NCBI GenBank assembly: GCA_022711635.1
Contig: JAKLEQ010000012.1
Span: 1 to 32,909 of the forward strand
Direction of reading: 5' to 3'
Length of the DNA stretch: 32,909 nt
Origin: Methanoregula sp.
GTDB lineage: Archaea; Halobacteriota; Methanomicrobia; Methanomicrobiales; Methanospirillaceae
Shown here: piece after piece, positions 7,901-16,294 of the stretch
Position numbering within the stretch: the first letter of the stretch is position 1
How the letters are laid out: each line of letters begins with the position of its first letter
The notes under the pieces: model-generated
What the model was told of the DNA's origin: nothing
Seen by the model: the letters and a program-made list of their open reading frames with translations, nothing else
Database searches by the model: none
Position numbers and translations under genes: made by a program

Positions 7901-8885
7901 CCACCCGTACGCTGCCGCGGGCGTAGACATCGATCTCGAGGCAACCGCTATCAAGGCGTTGATCCGGAAGCTGACATACCGGCGGAGAGGCACCCCCCGT
8001 ATGACCGGGGAGGTCGGCCATTTCGCAGGACTCATTGAGCTTGGCGATCACGTCCTCGCCCTTACAACCGACGGGGTCGGCACCAAGATGCTGATCGCAG
8101 ACGCGCTGCAGGACTGGACCACGGTCGGGATCGATTGTATGGCGATGAACACAAACGACCTGTATGTTATGAACATCGAGCCGATCGCATTTGTCGATTA
8201 CATCGCTACGGACCGCCTCTCAACGGTAAAGATGGCACAGATCGGGGCCGGCCTGAACGAGGGTGCCCGGCGGGCGAACGTCGATATCGTTGGCGGAGAA
8301 ACGGCCACCCTCAAAGGTCTGGTCAACGGGCTCGATCTTGCCGGCACCTGCCTCGGTATCCAGAAAAAGGGTGCGGTTGTGACCGGCGAAACGATTGTTC
8401 CGGGGGATGTAATCGTAGGTGTCCCGTCAACAGGTATCCACAGCAACGGGCTGACGCTTGCGCGGAAGATCGTCGAGGATTACTCAGACTACGGCACCAT
8501 TTTAAAGACAGAAAAGTCTTTGGGTGCAGAACTGCTCACACCGACGAGGATTTATTCCGAGAGCCTGTCGGTCTGCGCCGCTACGCCGGTCCATGGTATG
8601 TGTCACGTCACCGGGGGAGGTCTGCTCAACTTCAAGCGCCTGACCCGCTACGGGTTCCGGTTCACGGAGCCCATTACCCCGCCGGAAATTTTCCGGTGGC
8701 TCCAGAAGACCGGGGCGATTGACGACAACGAGATGTACCGGACCTTCAACATGGGGATGGGATTTGCGTACATCGTTCCGAAATCCGGAGTATCTGCTGT
8801 CATCGCAAATGTCCCGGACGCACAGGTCGTCGGGACGATCGTTCAGGAACCGGGCGTATTCCTGAAAGATAAGGAAATTACCTGA
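7893..8885 (+). CDS. purM: Phosphoribosylformylglycinamidine cyclo-ligase (AIR synthetase)
   Basis: PurM closes the imidazole ring of FGAM to give AIR in de novo purine synthesis, using ATP. The 330-residue product has the expected family blocks: GHFAGL, the nucleotide-binding TTDGVGTKMLIA, NDLYVMNIEPIAFVDYIAT, GGETATLKG, GVPSTGIHSNG and the C-terminal HVTGGGLLNFKRL. A longer open frame begins at 7818, but ATG 7893 (MSDHPYAAAGVDID) is the usual family start. It overlaps the aspartate kinase stop in ATGAGTGA, so translation is probably coupled. Pairing with an amino-acid gene has no obvious metabolic logic beyond sharing a transcript. It is convergent with the zinc-finger gene that follows, 18 bp away. 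Confidence 0.95.
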   Translation: MSDHPYAAAGVDIDLEATAIKALIRKLTYRRRGTPRMTGEVGHFAGLIELGDHVLALTTDGVGTKMLIADALQDWTTVGIDCMAMNTNDLYVMNIEPIAFVDYIATDRLSTVKMAQIGAGLNEGARRANVDIVGGETATLKGLVNGLDLAGTCLGIQKKGAVVTGETIVPGDVIVGVPSTGIHSNGLTLARKIVEDYSDYGTILKTEKSLGAELLTPTRIYSESLSVCAATPVHGMCHVTGGGLLNFKRLTRYGFRFTEPITPPEIFRWLQKTGAIDDNEMYRTFNMGMGFAYIVPKSGVSAVIANVPDAQVVGTIVQEPGVFLKDKEIT

Positions 8886-8903
8886 ATAGAAATATTTTCC
8901 TTT

Positions 8904-9434
8904 TTAACAGGAGTCTGTCCCGACATCCAGGGGCACTTTTTCCGCCTTTTCAGAGATGATTGCAGAATTTCCCATCGGATCGTCGAGGATAAGCGTAAAA
9001 GCAAGTTTTCCCTCCCGCGCTTCTGCAATGCGGCCTAACAAGCGGCGGGCGTTCTCTTTCTGATCAGGATCCCCCTCCCGCTCCGCTGCGATGACAACCT
9101 GTTCGATCCTGTCAAGCACCCCCTCGATATTCGTGACGAATCCCGTGCAGGCTGGCCCCGGATCGATCTCCACGCCAAGTTCCGGGATTGAAACCGAAGC
9201 TGTCATACTGCGGACGATCCGCACGGCGAGGTCATCTGCTGATGTCACGGCGAAGGTGTAGCGCAACGGTTCGCCTGCTGCGAGAATCTGGGTGTCGACA
9301 TAGCGGTACCCGCATTCCGGGCAGGTTGCGCTGATGATCAAAATATCGGAGAAATAGGGAATATTTTCAGTCTGGTACCGGAACTCTATCTCATGGGAAC
9401 AGGACGGGCACGGGCCAGGAACGGTCTTGAGCAC
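8904..9434 (-). CDS. ZPR1-type zinc-finger protein
   Basis: The 176-residue protein is a single-unit archaeal member of the ZPR1 zinc-finger family. Eukaryotic ZPR1 contains two such units and acts as a folding factor for elongation factor eEF1A; archaeal homologues are uncharacterised, so an analogous role with aEF1A is only a possibility. The N-terminal zinc ribbon is clear: CPSC near residues 9-12 and CPECGYR about 27 residues later. It is followed by the double-stranded beta-helix part (SIPELGVEIDPG, GFVTNIEGVLDRIE) and a conserved end (FTLILDDPMGNSAI). The start is GTG 9434, six bases after the sepF stop, with a ggag about ten bases upstream. It is the last gene of a sepF-zpr1 transcript. 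Confidence 0.88.
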   Translation of the reverse strand: MLKTVPGPCPSCSHEIEFRYQTENIPYFSDILIISATCPECGYRYVDTQILAAGEPLRYTFAVTSADDLAVRIVRSMTASVSIPELGVEIDPGPACTGFVTNIEGVLDRIEQVVIAAEREGDPDQKENARRLLGRIAEAREGKLAFTLILDDPMGNSAIISEKAEKVPLDVGTDSC

Positions 9435-9440
9435 GTCGCT

Positions 9441-9806
9441 TCAGGCTCCGCCAATCTTATCGCGCGATATCTTGACGGACATCGGGGTCAGGACAACATA
9501 CCGCTGGTCCCCGAGACCGATGATGTCCCCGTTGACGTCCTTTGCGACCTCTTTTAAGTCCTTGAGCACCCGCTCGTAGGTGACCTTGTCCATCTTGAGC
9601 CGGGATATGTCGACAATGACGATGTTGCCGGAATAGACCTCGTCCTTCACCCGGGGGGTGTCTTTGAGGTCCGTGATTGTCGCGATCTTTACCAGAAGCG
9701 CAGGCGAACCGCCCTGTTCCTCGTAGGAAGTCAGGTCAAGGTCCATGTAGTCCTCGTCTGAACTCCCCGCACTCTTCCCAAGGAGGGTATCAATGATTTT
9801 AACCAT
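9441..9806 (-). CDS. sepF: Archaeal cell division protein SepF
   Basis: SepF anchors FtsZ to the membrane; in many archaea that lack FtsA it is the sole known anchor. The 121-residue product has the expected architecture: a short N-terminal amphipathic helix (MVKIIDTLLGKS) for membrane binding, an acidic disordered linker (about 14-35), and the compact SepF/DUF552 domain (about 37-118) with VKIATITDL, GNIVIVDISRL, LKEVAKDVNGDIIGLGDQRYVVLTP. Length and order match archaeal SepF. ftsZ is not in the window. ATG 9806 sits about 25 nt from a strong TATA box and lacks a Shine-Dalgarno sequence, so the message is probably leaderless. Co-transcription with the ZPR1 gene (6-bp gap) links division and a translation-related factor, an inference from spacing alone. 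Confidence 0.93.
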   Translation of the reverse strand: MVKIIDTLLGKSAGSSDEDYMDLDLTSYEEQGGSPALLVKIATITDLKDTPRVKDEVYSGNIVIVDISRLKMDKVTYERVLKDLKEVAKDVNGDIIGLGDQRYVVLTPMSVKISRDKIGGA

Positions 9807-9825
9807 AACAAAACTGTAGAAAGAA

Positions 9826-9837
9826 TTTTATTTAATA
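9826..9837 (-). promoter_or_regulatory. TATA box of sepF
   Basis: Read on the minus strand the element is attaaataaaa. Its centre lies about 25 nt before the sepF ATG at 9806, placing the transcription start at or next to the start codon. Confidence 0.55.
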
Positions 9838-9909
9838 GTATCTGTCTCTTGCAGACGAAAACGGGGGGATACGGCGAAGCCCCTCACGCGTTTTTACCCG
9901 ACCCGGTTT

Positions 9910-10410
9910 TCAGAACTCGAGGTTCCAGATTTCGTCACCGACAAAATGGACTTTCTTGCACATCTTGCCGGATGTGCTCTCCATGATGTGGGGGGCATCC
10001 AGGAGTGCAAGAGCGATCGCCAGCGGTTTCCCGTGCCGGTCGTCCACAACCTGGACCGGTGCCTGTGCCTGTACATCGGGAGTTACCTTCGTGATCCCGG
10101 GACGCATGACATCAGCCCCGTTGACGACATACGGGATCGCCCCCGCATCGACCGATACCCTGCGCTGCGGGAATGGGCGTTCGATGGCTCCCTTCAGGGT
10201 CGGGAAGATCCACCCGCCAAACTCCATGATCAGGGGTTTTTTGTTGATCAGGTAGAAGCAAAGGTCATCGCTGCTTGTCTCCAGGATCTCGATCGTGTCC
10301 GCGGAAAATAACGTCGCTCCGTCGCCGATCTGGTCCTTAAGCCGGGAAAAAATTTCGGCTGCCTGACCTTTCCGGATCGTGTGACGTTTTTTAACCGTGA
10401 ATTTTTTCAT
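9910..10410 (-). CDS. PUA-domain RNA-binding protein (MCT-1/Tma20-like)
   Basis: The 166-residue protein resembles the archaeal relatives of MCT-1/Tma20, eukaryotic factors that act with DENR in translation re-initiation and ribosome recycling. It has the basic N-terminal pre-PUA region typical of the group ([16 protein letters not shown]) and a C-terminal PUA domain (about 80-155) with [12 protein letters not shown] and [25 protein letters not shown]. The archaeal role is not established; RNA binding is inferred from the fold. I chose ATG 10410 because homologues begin at this basic segment. A TTG nine codons upstream (10437), nearer to an AT-rich element, is a real alternative. It stands about 100 bp upstream of sepF on the same strand, and is divergent from the lsm gene. 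Confidence 0.83.
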   Translation of the reverse strand: MKKFTVKKRHTIRKGQAAEIFSRLKDQIGDGATLFSADTIEILETSSDDLCFYLINKKPLIMEFGGWIFPTLKGAIERPFPQRRVSVDAGAIPYVVNGADVMRPGITKVTPDVQAQAPVQVVDDRHGKPLAIALALLDAPHIMESTSGKMCKKVHFVGDEIWNLEF

Positions 10411-10530
10411 GGCCGCAATATCATCTTTTTCCGCCAAGAAATAGTTTCCCGATAATTACCCCGTTCCGGGGATCCCTCGCGGGCATCTTTCCGGGACCCC
10501 GCCCCGGCGCCGCATCCTTTCCACGGTATG

Positions 10531-10539
10531 TTTATGTAT
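10531..10539 (+). promoter_or_regulatory. TATA box of the lsm-rpl37e-purF operon
   Basis: The element tttatgtat lies about 55 nt before the lsm ATG, so this transcript would have a leader of about 30 nt, longer than at most promoters here. Identified by eye. Confidence 0.4.
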
Positions 10540-10589
10540 CCTGCCTGCTCACTAATAGTACTCCAGAGCGATGGATTAGGGAATTTTGT

Positions 10590-10817
10590 ATGACCAAGCG
10601 ACCGTTGGATATTTTGGATCAGACGCTGAACCGCCAGCCCGTGCTTGTCTCGCTGAAAGGGGGCAGGGAGATCCGTGGCGTCCTGCAGGGCTACGACGTT
10701 CACATGAATCTCGTCCTTGACAAAGCGGAGGAGATGGAGAACGGGCAGGTAAAGAAGGTCGGCACACTGATCGTCCGTGGAGATAACGTCATCTACATCT
10801 CGCCATCCATTGAGTAA
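10590..10817 (+). CDS. lsm: Sm-like archaeal protein (SmAP/Lsm)
   Basis: Sm-like archaeal proteins form heptameric rings that bind U-rich RNA and take part in RNA processing and stability. The 75-residue product has the whole Sm fold: Sm1 motif ([26 protein letters not shown]) and Sm2 motif ([15 protein letters not shown]) joined by a short variable loop (MENGQVKK). Length is typical. ATG 10590 directly begins the conserved N-terminal helix ([14 protein letters not shown]). It is followed after 16 bp by rpl37e and then purF, a neighbourhood seen in many euryarchaea. Confidence 0.96.
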   Translation: MTKRPLDILDQTLNRQPVLVSLKGGREIRGVLQGYDVHMNLVLDKAEEMENGQVKKVGTLIVRGDNVIYISPSIE

Positions 10818-10833
10818 CCAGAGGTAATACACA

Positions 10834-11016
10834 ATGTCAAAGGGAACGCCCTCGATGGGCAAAATGAACAAGAAGACCCATATTGCCTGCCGGCGCTGCG
10901 GGTCAATCTCGTATCACGCTCAGAAGAAAGTCTGTTCTGCCTGCGGGTTTGGGAGAAGCACCAAGCTGCGCAGCTACAAGTGGACCAGCAAGAGACCGAA
11001 AGTCCCGACGCATTAA
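10834..11016 (+). CDS. rpl37e: Large-subunit ribosomal protein L37e
   Basis: This 60-residue protein is a zinc-binding component of the archaeal and eukaryotic 50S/60S subunit with no bacterial counterpart. The zinc ribbon is complete (CRRCG and CSACGFG), flanked by the conserved basic N-terminus [16 protein letters not shown] and the tail [10 protein letters not shown] Shine-Dalgarno-like agaggt lies about ten bases before ATG 10834. It lies between lsm and purF with gaps of 16 and 12 bp, so all three should be on one mRNA. Confidence 0.97.
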   Translation: MSKGTPSMGKMNKKTHIACRRCGSISYHAQKKVCSACGFGRSTKLRSYKWTSKRPKVPTH

Positions 11017-11028
11017 TAGAGTTATACC

Positions 11029-12456
11029 ATGTGTGGAATCGTTGGCATCGTGGATGCCGGCGGCGTATCCATCCAGCTCTATTATGCCATGTACGCTCTT
11101 CAGCACCGGGGGCAGGAGAGCGCCGGGATCTCCACCTATGACGGCACGACCCTGTACAAGATCAAGGGGCAGGGCCTCGTTGCCGATGTTTTTTCCCAAT
11201 CCCTTCTCTCAGATCTGAAAGGTTCAGCCGGTATCGGGCATGTCCGGTACCCGACGACCGGCGCCAATCTCGTTGAAAATATCCAGCCCCTCAACTTCCG
11301 GTTCAAGGATCATTCCATCTCGATTGCCCATAACGGCAACCTCGTGAATACCCGGGAACTCCGGGCAGGTTTCGAACAGGAGGGCGAGATCTTCACGACA
11401 ACGACCGATACCGAGGTTATCGCCCGGATCCTGATGGATGAGATCGGCAAATCCGGTGGCGTTGAGGATGCGGTCAACCTCTGTATGCATAAGGTCCGGG
11501 GCTCCTATTCGGTCGTGATGATGATCGACGGGATCATCTATGCATTCCGCGACCCGCTCGGCATTAAGCCGTTCTGCCTCGGGAAAACTCCCGGGGGATT
11601 TATTGTCGCCTCGGAGAGCGTTGCCATCGATGCCCTCAACGGCACGTTCCTCCGTGATGTCAGGCCGGGTGAACTCATACGGATTGACAACGCCGGAATC
11701 CGGTGTACGCAGATCGCCATTTCTGCCTGCCGTGCACACTGTATCTTCGAGTACATCTATTTTGCCCGGGCCGATTCGATCATCGATGGAAAACTCGTAT
11801 ACGAGGTCCGGTCGAAAATCGGCGGAAAACTCTTCGATGAAGACCCGGTAGCCGCCGATGCAGTGTCGCCGGTACCTGACTCCGGCACCGCATATGCAAT
11901 CGGGTATGCCCAAAAGTCAGGGATCCCATTCATCGAGAGCCTCATGAAGAACCGGTACATGGGGAGGACATTTATCATGCCGAGCCAGCAGCAGCGCGAG
12001 AAGGCGGTGCGGATCAAGCTCAACCCGATTTCGGCCCACCTCAAGGACAGATCTGTTGTCCTCATCGACGACAGTATCGTCCGGGGAACCACATCCAAAC
12101 GGATCATCGACCTGATGCGCGAGGCGGGTGCACGGGAGGTCCACATGCGGATCGGGTCTCCCCAGATCAAGGCACCCTGTTACCTCGGCGTAGACTTCCC
12201 CACCCGCAAAGAGCTGATTGCAAGCGACAAGATCGAGGAAGAGGTCCGGAAGAATATCACTGCCACCACCCTCCACCATGTCTCGCTGGATGCCCTGATC
12301 GAAGCGATCGGGTGTGGGAAAGGTAACCTCTGTACCGGGTGCCTGACCGGGTGTTACCCGCTCCCAATCGAAGGGGAGTTCGGGACGATCCCCCATATTG
12401 ACTTTGTAGCCGGGACATACCAGGTCGGTCTTGATTCGTTCGAGAAGGGATCATAG
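11029..12456 (+). CDS. purF: Amidophosphoribosyltransferase
   Basis: PurF makes 5-phosphoribosylamine from PRPP and glutamine, the committed step of purine synthesis. The 475-residue protein starts with MCGIVGI, so Cys2 becomes the N-terminal glutaminase nucleophile with no long propeptide. Other landmarks are LQHRGQESAGI, HNGNLVN, DPLGIKPFCLG, and the PRPP loop VVLIDDSIVRGTTS. The cysteines that bind the 4Fe-4S cluster in the Bacillus-type enzyme appear conserved (HCIFEYIYF, APCYLGVDFP, and the CTGC/TGCYP end), so an oxygen-sensitive cluster form is likely. It is the last gene of the lsm-rpl37e-purF operon. A T-run (12498-12505) after the stop may help termination. Confidence 0.96.
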   Translation: MCGIVGIVDAGGVSIQLYYAMYALQHRGQESAGISTYDGTTLYKIKGQGLVADVFSQSLLSDLKGSAGIGHVRYPTTGANLVENIQPLNFRFKDHSISIAHNGNLVNTRELRAGFEQEGEIFTTTTDTEVIARILMDEIGKSGGVEDAVNLCMHKVRGSYSVVMMIDGIIYAFRDPLGIKPFCLGKTPGGFIVASESVAIDALNGTFLRDVRPGELIRIDNAGIRCTQIAISACRAHCIFEYIYFARADSIIDGKLVYEVRSKIGGKLFDEDPVAADAVSPVPDSGTAYAIGYAQKSGIPFIESLMKNRYMGRTFIMPSQQQREKAVRIKLNPISAHLKDRSVVLIDDSIVRGTTSKRIIDLMREAGAREVHMRIGSPQIKAPCYLGVDFPTRKELIASDKIEEEVRKNITATTLHHVSLDALIEAIGCGKGNLCTGCLTGCYPLPIEGEFGTIPHIDFVAGTYQVGLDSFEKGS

Positions 12457-12546
12457 AGAGAAGAACTCACTGTAGAAGAGATCCCGTTCCGGTGGATTGT
12501 TTTTTTATCATGGTATAACAAATGCGACCGGAAGAGGGGGGTGACC

Positions 12547-13224
12547 ATGGAGCATATCAGAGACGCCTTCAATGCTTTTGCATCGGAATACGACGCCCAG
12601 CGGGAGTACGTGATTCCGGAGCTGCAGGACTACTACGGGGCTGCGGTGTGGGCTGCGGAATCCGGTCACCGGGAGCCCGCCATCCTTGACATCGGGGCCG
12701 GGACCGGCCTCCTCTCCGCACTCATGCTGCAGAAGTTCCCGGAGGCGACATTCACCCTGGTGGACATTGCAGAGAACATGCTGGATGTTGCGCGAACGCG
12801 TTTTAAGGACAGGGAGAACATCCGGTACATTGTCTGCGATTACAGCCGGTCCGATCTTGGCGGACCGTACGACATCGTCTGCTCTGCGCTCTCGATCCAT
12901 CATCTCGTAACGGAGGCCAAGCGCCAGCTCTTCCGGCGCATCTTTTCCTCGTTAAATCCGGGCGGCATGTTCGTCAACGCAGACCAGGCAGACGGGGAGA
13001 CGCTCTACTTCCGCGAGAGGAACCTTGAGTACTGGAATGATTTTCTGAACAGGGGGCCGCTCAACCATGCGGAGCATGCGGAGATCCTCAGGCGGCGGAA
13101 CACTCTTGATCTGAACGAGAAGCTCTCCGTCCAGCTCGGCTGGCTCCACGAGGCCGGGTTCTCCGATGTGGACGTTGTCTACAAGAACCGGACATTCATC
13201 GTGACCGTGGCAAGGAAAACCTGA
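12547..13224 (+). CDS. Class I SAM-dependent methyltransferase
   Basis: The 225-residue protein has the full Rossmann-type methyltransferase core: motif I ILDIGAGTGLLSALML (about 43-58), acidic motif II TLVDIAENML, motif III region IRYIVCDYS, and motif IV-like YDIVCSALSIHHL. A C-terminal beta-hairpin (VDVVYKNRTFIVTV) completes the fold. The substrate cannot be told from sequence. ATG 12547 is preceded by a strong purine run (gaggggggt); the GTG two codons earlier is embedded in that run and is less likely. An AT-rich ggtataacaa at about 12512-12521 could be its promoter. A second, unrelated-looking methyltransferase follows after 42 bp on the same strand, so the two may share a transcript and a pathway. 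Confidence 0.85.
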   Translation: MEHIRDAFNAFASEYDAQREYVIPELQDYYGAAVWAAESGHREPAILDIGAGTGLLSALMLQKFPEATFTLVDIAENMLDVARTRFKDRENIRYIVCDYSRSDLGGPYDIVCSALSIHHLVTEAKRQLFRRIFSSLNPGGMFVNADQADGETLYFRERNLEYWNDFLNRGPLNHAEHAEILRRRNTLDLNEKLSVQLGWLHEAGFSDVDVVYKNRTFIVTVARKT

Positions 13225-13266
13225 CAGCGTAATCTCTATCAGTCCCAACCACAAGACAGGAGTCAT

Positions 13267-14124
13267 ATGACCGAATCCCGGGCAAAGTACGGCGATATTG
13301 ACTGGAATGCTGTCTGGAGAGCCCGGCAGATCCGGCATGAACGATCGGAGAGATCCGAAGATCCCACCCACAACTGGGACAAGGTGGAGAATGCGAAGCG
13401 GTATAACGAGGGAACGTGCGGCGGATTCGACACACGGGTGAAGATGACGCTTGCCGGGCTGGACATCAGCCGGCAGTCGCGGATTCTGGATATCGGTGCG
13501 GGGCCCGGGACGCTTGCCCTCCCGCTCGCTCCCCTCGTCAAGGAAGTTACCGCCGTTGAGCCAGGGAAGGGAATGATCCAGCTCCTTTTTGAGAAAATGG
13601 CCGAGCGGGGAATCGGAAATATAACGATCGTCAAAAAGCTCTGGGAGGATGTCAGGATATATTCCGATCTCTTCCCGCCCTACGATATCGTGATCTCTTC
13701 CCTGTCGCTGACGATGGCAGACCTCAGGGATGCCCTCGCTAAGATGGACGCAGTCTCCTCGCGATATGTCTGCATCTTCTGGTTTGCGGATCCTCCGTTC
13801 TGGGAGAGGATGTACATCGACCTCTGGCCGGACCTGCACGGCAGAAAGTACTATCCCGGCCCAAAGGCAGACTGCGTCTTTAATGTCCTGAACCAGATGG
13901 GGATCTATGCGAATGTGGAGATGCTGCCCCTTGGAAAAGAATACCGGTTCGCATCGCGGGAAGACATGACAGCGTTCTTCCGGCGACGGTTCGGCATTCA
14001 GACTGCACGCCAGGGGAGGGTTCTGGAAACGTACCTTGGCTCCCGGATGCGGGATGACGGATCCGATGTCGTGATCTCCGGGGATTCAGTACTGGCGAAA
14101 ATCTGGTGGAAAAAAGCCGGGTGA
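13267..14124 (+). CDS. Class I SAM-dependent methyltransferase, distinct subfamily
   Basis: The 285-residue product has motif I ILDIGAGPGTLALPLAPLV (about 79-97), motif II VTAVEPGKGM, and the motif IV region YDIVISSLSLTMAD. It differs from its neighbour by a charged N-terminal extension of about 70 residues (WRARQIRHERSERSE) and a long C-terminal insert rich in aromatics (WFADPPFWERMYIDLWPDLHG cut short here), both probably substrate-specific. A clear aggag lies 4 bases before ATG 13267. The substrate is not recognisable. Adjacent placement with another methyltransferase suggests successive or partnered modification of one molecule, an inference only. Confidence 0.8.
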   Translation: MTESRAKYGDIDWNAVWRARQIRHERSERSEDPTHNWDKVENAKRYNEGTCGGFDTRVKMTLAGLDISRQSRILDIGAGPGTLALPLAPLVKEVTAVEPGKGMIQLLFEKMAERGIGNITIVKKLWEDVRIYSDLFPPYDIVISSLSLTMADLRDALAKMDAVSSRYVCIFWFADPPFWERMYIDLWPDLHGRKYYPGPKADCVFNVLNQMGIYANVEMLPLGKEYRFASREDMTAFFRRRFGIQTARQGRVLETYLGSRMRDDGSDVVISGDSVLAKIWWKKAG

Positions 14125-14203
14125 TCGTCCGCCGGGCAATGGTTTATCCTGCACTTCCATGGATTTTTTTCTGATCGAAAAAGGGGAGATGCGATTATTC
14201 TGA

Positions 14204-14875
14204 TTAATTTTTTCCGCAGGACGACCTGCAGCACAGGAATATGCATCCTATGACCAGGATGATCGAAATGAGCCCGGTGATGAGGATCGTAAAACCGCTC
14301 GAATTGACTGCCTTCTCGTAGTCCTGCGCAGAGATGTCAATGCAGAGCACTGCTGCAGTGTTTCCCGTGGAATCCGTTGCCGAATCATCGATCGGGGCAT
14401 AGCCGGTCATGAAGGAACCATACTTCGTCGTATAGGGTTTCTTTGATGAGGAGGGCACGGAGAGCGCCATGAAGATCGTTTCCCTGTTGGGGTCGGTTGA
14501 GACCTCGCCGATCGATGCCGAACCGGCAGGATCGGAGAAGGTGAGGTCGTCAACGAGGAACGTCGCGGTCTGATCAGGATTGACTTTCAGGATATAGGCG
14601 TTGAGAATGTTGTCGTCCATGCTCCTCATGGTGCGCAACTTCTCGACAATTGCCCGGTACTCTGGTGTCGTCTCGTCGCCGGGCTGCAGTGCCGTGATTT
14701 CACTGGCATTGATCTGGCTTGCCATGACCGCAGCCGTCGATTCGAGGCCGGCGCGGGCGGTGTTCCCGACAGCCTCCCCGGCACTGGTATACGCCCAGGC
14801 GGTCAGAAGTCCGATGACGATTATTGCAACCAGGGCAAGCAACAAGGGTTTTGACGAGAGCGAACAGGACGTCAT
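14204..14875 (-). CDS. Two-TM extracytoplasmic sensor-like protein without output domain
   Basis: The 223-residue protein has an N-terminal membrane segment (about 9-29), an extracytoplasmic domain of about 165 residues, a second membrane segment (about 195-216), and a very short cysteine-rich cytoplasmic end (CCRSSCGKN). The extracytoplasmic part (ASQINASEITALQPGDE, YRAIVEKLRTM, NAYILKVNPD, DPNRETIFMAL, GYAPIDDSATDSTGN) resembles the Cache-type sensor region found in front of kinases and chemoreceptors. No HAMP, kinase, MCP or cyclase domain follows. ATG 14875 is one base after the stop of the PEGA gene (TGAAATG), so translation is almost certainly coupled. Its job may be to sense a ligand together with that partner. 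The function is unknown. Confidence 0.7.
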   Translation of the reverse strand: MTSCSLSSKPLLLALVAIIVIGLLTAWAYTSAGEAVGNTARAGLESTAAVMASQINASEITALQPGDETTPEYRAIVEKLRTMRSMDDNILNAYILKVNPDQTATFLVDDLTFSDPAGSASIGEVSTDPNRETIFMALSVPSSSKKPYTTKYGSFMTGYAPIDDSATDSTGNTAAVLCIDISAQDYEKAVNSSGFTILITGLISIILVIGCIFLCCRSSCGKN

Positions 14876-14876
14876 T

Positions 14877-16265
14877 TCAAATCCTCCTTACGGAAAAGCA
14901 GCAGAGCGCAGCGATTACTGCAATCCCCCCGACAGTTACTATGGGTGAAAGGGGGGACTCCGGTGTTGGCGTCGGAGCAGGCGTCAGCGTGACCGCGACG
15001 GGGAGTGTCTGCCCTGCTGTTATCGAGATCGTCGAGACATAGTCGGTATAGCCGGATAACTTCAGGGTGAGGGTATGCTGGCCGGCGCCGATCTGGGTCA
15101 GGGTGACCGGGGAATACCCGCGGAAGACGTTGTCGATATAGACCTCGGCGCTGGACGGAGATGAGACGATCTGGACCGTCCCCAAAGCTCCGGCCGGTGA
15201 TGAACCGGAAGGCGTCATGCTGACCTGGACGTAGTTGTTGGTGTTCGGCTTAATGTAGACCGTCTCGATCCAGTCATTGTATCCCTGTGCAGTTACCTTG
15301 ACGATGTGGTTGCCGGAGGTCACCGAACTTATCGTGAAAGCCCCTGCAGAATTGGTAACCCCGACGAGATTGCTGTCGAGGTAAACCTGCGACCCTGCCG
15401 GTGCCAATCCGATCGTCAGCATGCCGGATATTGCCGTAGAGAGAGAGGGATAGAGCGTCTGGGAACCGCCGGCAGTCACATAGACCGTCGAGGTCCAGTC
15501 GCTGTACCCGGAGAGCCGGAGCGTAACGTCGTGGCTCCCGGTATAAAGTGAGACGGACAGGGGGGTCGTGCCCCGATAGTCCCCGTCGACGTATACAGCT
15601 GCCCCGCTGGGGGAGGACCTGATAGAGACCATCCCCGTGTCACGCGGAGACGGCGGGGACGGCTGGAGTGTCGGGTAATACGAGCTGGTCTGCCCTTCAT
15701 GGACATTCACGATTTGCGCGTCCGCAGAATACCCGGAGAGTACGGCTTTCATGGAATAGGATCCCGGTTCAAGGTCGGTGATCGTAAGGGGGGAATACCC
15801 GTAAAAGACGCCATTGGCGTAGATCGACGCGCCGCTCGGGGACGACCTGGCATAGATCGACCCGGTATCCACCGGTCTTTTGGTCGGGCTTGTCGTAACG
15901 CGGTTCAGGGTGGCGTAGACCGAAACATGTCCGCCGTCGCCGGGCATGTAGGGCGGCGAACCGGCCCAGCTGGAGTACCCGCTCTTCGTTACCTTGATGG
16001 TCTTGACAGGTGTCCCGGTGGGGGAGACACCGACAGAGAGGAGCCCTCCGGCGATCTTCCCCTTGTATGTACCGTCAAAATACACCGAGGCGCCGTCAAC
16101 GTTGCAGTAGGTATCGATCCAGCCCTTCCCGCCACCTACGTTAACGGTATCGATCGGTCCGGGCATGTCGTTATCATCATCCGCGGATACGGCGGGGATC
16201 CAGATGAGCAGCACCAGTGCGGCAAGGATCCCGCAGCTCAGCAGGAATCGGGTTGTGGTACCCAT
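14877..16265 (-). CDS. Secreted PEGA-repeat surface protein
   Basis: The 462-residue protein has a signal peptide (hydrophobic core about 7-27, ending in SADDD), then five PEGA-type beta-repeats at about 48-118, 134-200, 210-275, 280-350 and 360-425. The repeats share the pattern SSPSGAxVYVDGxYRGxTPL...GxHxVxLxLSGY. A proline/threonine-rich spacer (TPAPTPTPESP) and a C-terminal membrane segment with a two-arginine end follow. It should be an exposed, membrane-tethered protein. PEGA domains are carbohydrate- or surface-layer-associated modules common in Methanomicrobiales; the ligand is unknown. ATG 16265 lies about 25 nt from a strong TATA box, so the mRNA is probably leaderless. The next gene, an output-less sensor, begins one base after the stop. 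Confidence 0.88.
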   Translation of the reverse strand: MGTTTRFLLSCGILAALVLLIWIPAVSADDDNDMPGPIDTVNVGGGKGWIDTYCNVDGASVYFDGTYKGKIAGGLLSVGVSPTGTPVKTIKVTKSGYSSWAGSPPYMPGDGGHVSVYATLNRVTTSPTKRPVDTGSIYARSSPSGASIYANGVFYGYSPLTITDLEPGSYSMKAVLSGYSADAQIVNVHEGQTSSYYPTLQPSPPSPRDTGMVSIRSSPSGAAVYVDGDYRGTTPLSVSLYTGSHDVTLRLSGYSDWTSTVYVTAGGSQTLYPSLSTAISGMLTIGLAPAGSQVYLDSNLVGVTNSAGAFTISSVTSGNHIVKVTAQGYNDWIETVYIKPNTNNYVQVSMTPSGSSPAGALGTVQIVSSPSSAEVYIDNVFRGYSPVTLTQIGAGQHTLTLKLSGYTDYVSTISITAGQTLPVAVTLTPAPTPTPESPLSPIVTVGGIAVIAALCCFSVRRI

Positions 16266-16285
16266 ACATCAACATCGTCAGTATT

Positions 16286-16294
16286 GTATTTAAG
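16286..16294 (-). promoter_or_regulatory. TATA box of the PEGA-sensor operon
   Basis: Read on the minus strand the element is cttaaatac, centred 25 nt before the ATG at 16265. This spacing predicts transcription starting at the start codon. Confidence 0.55.
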
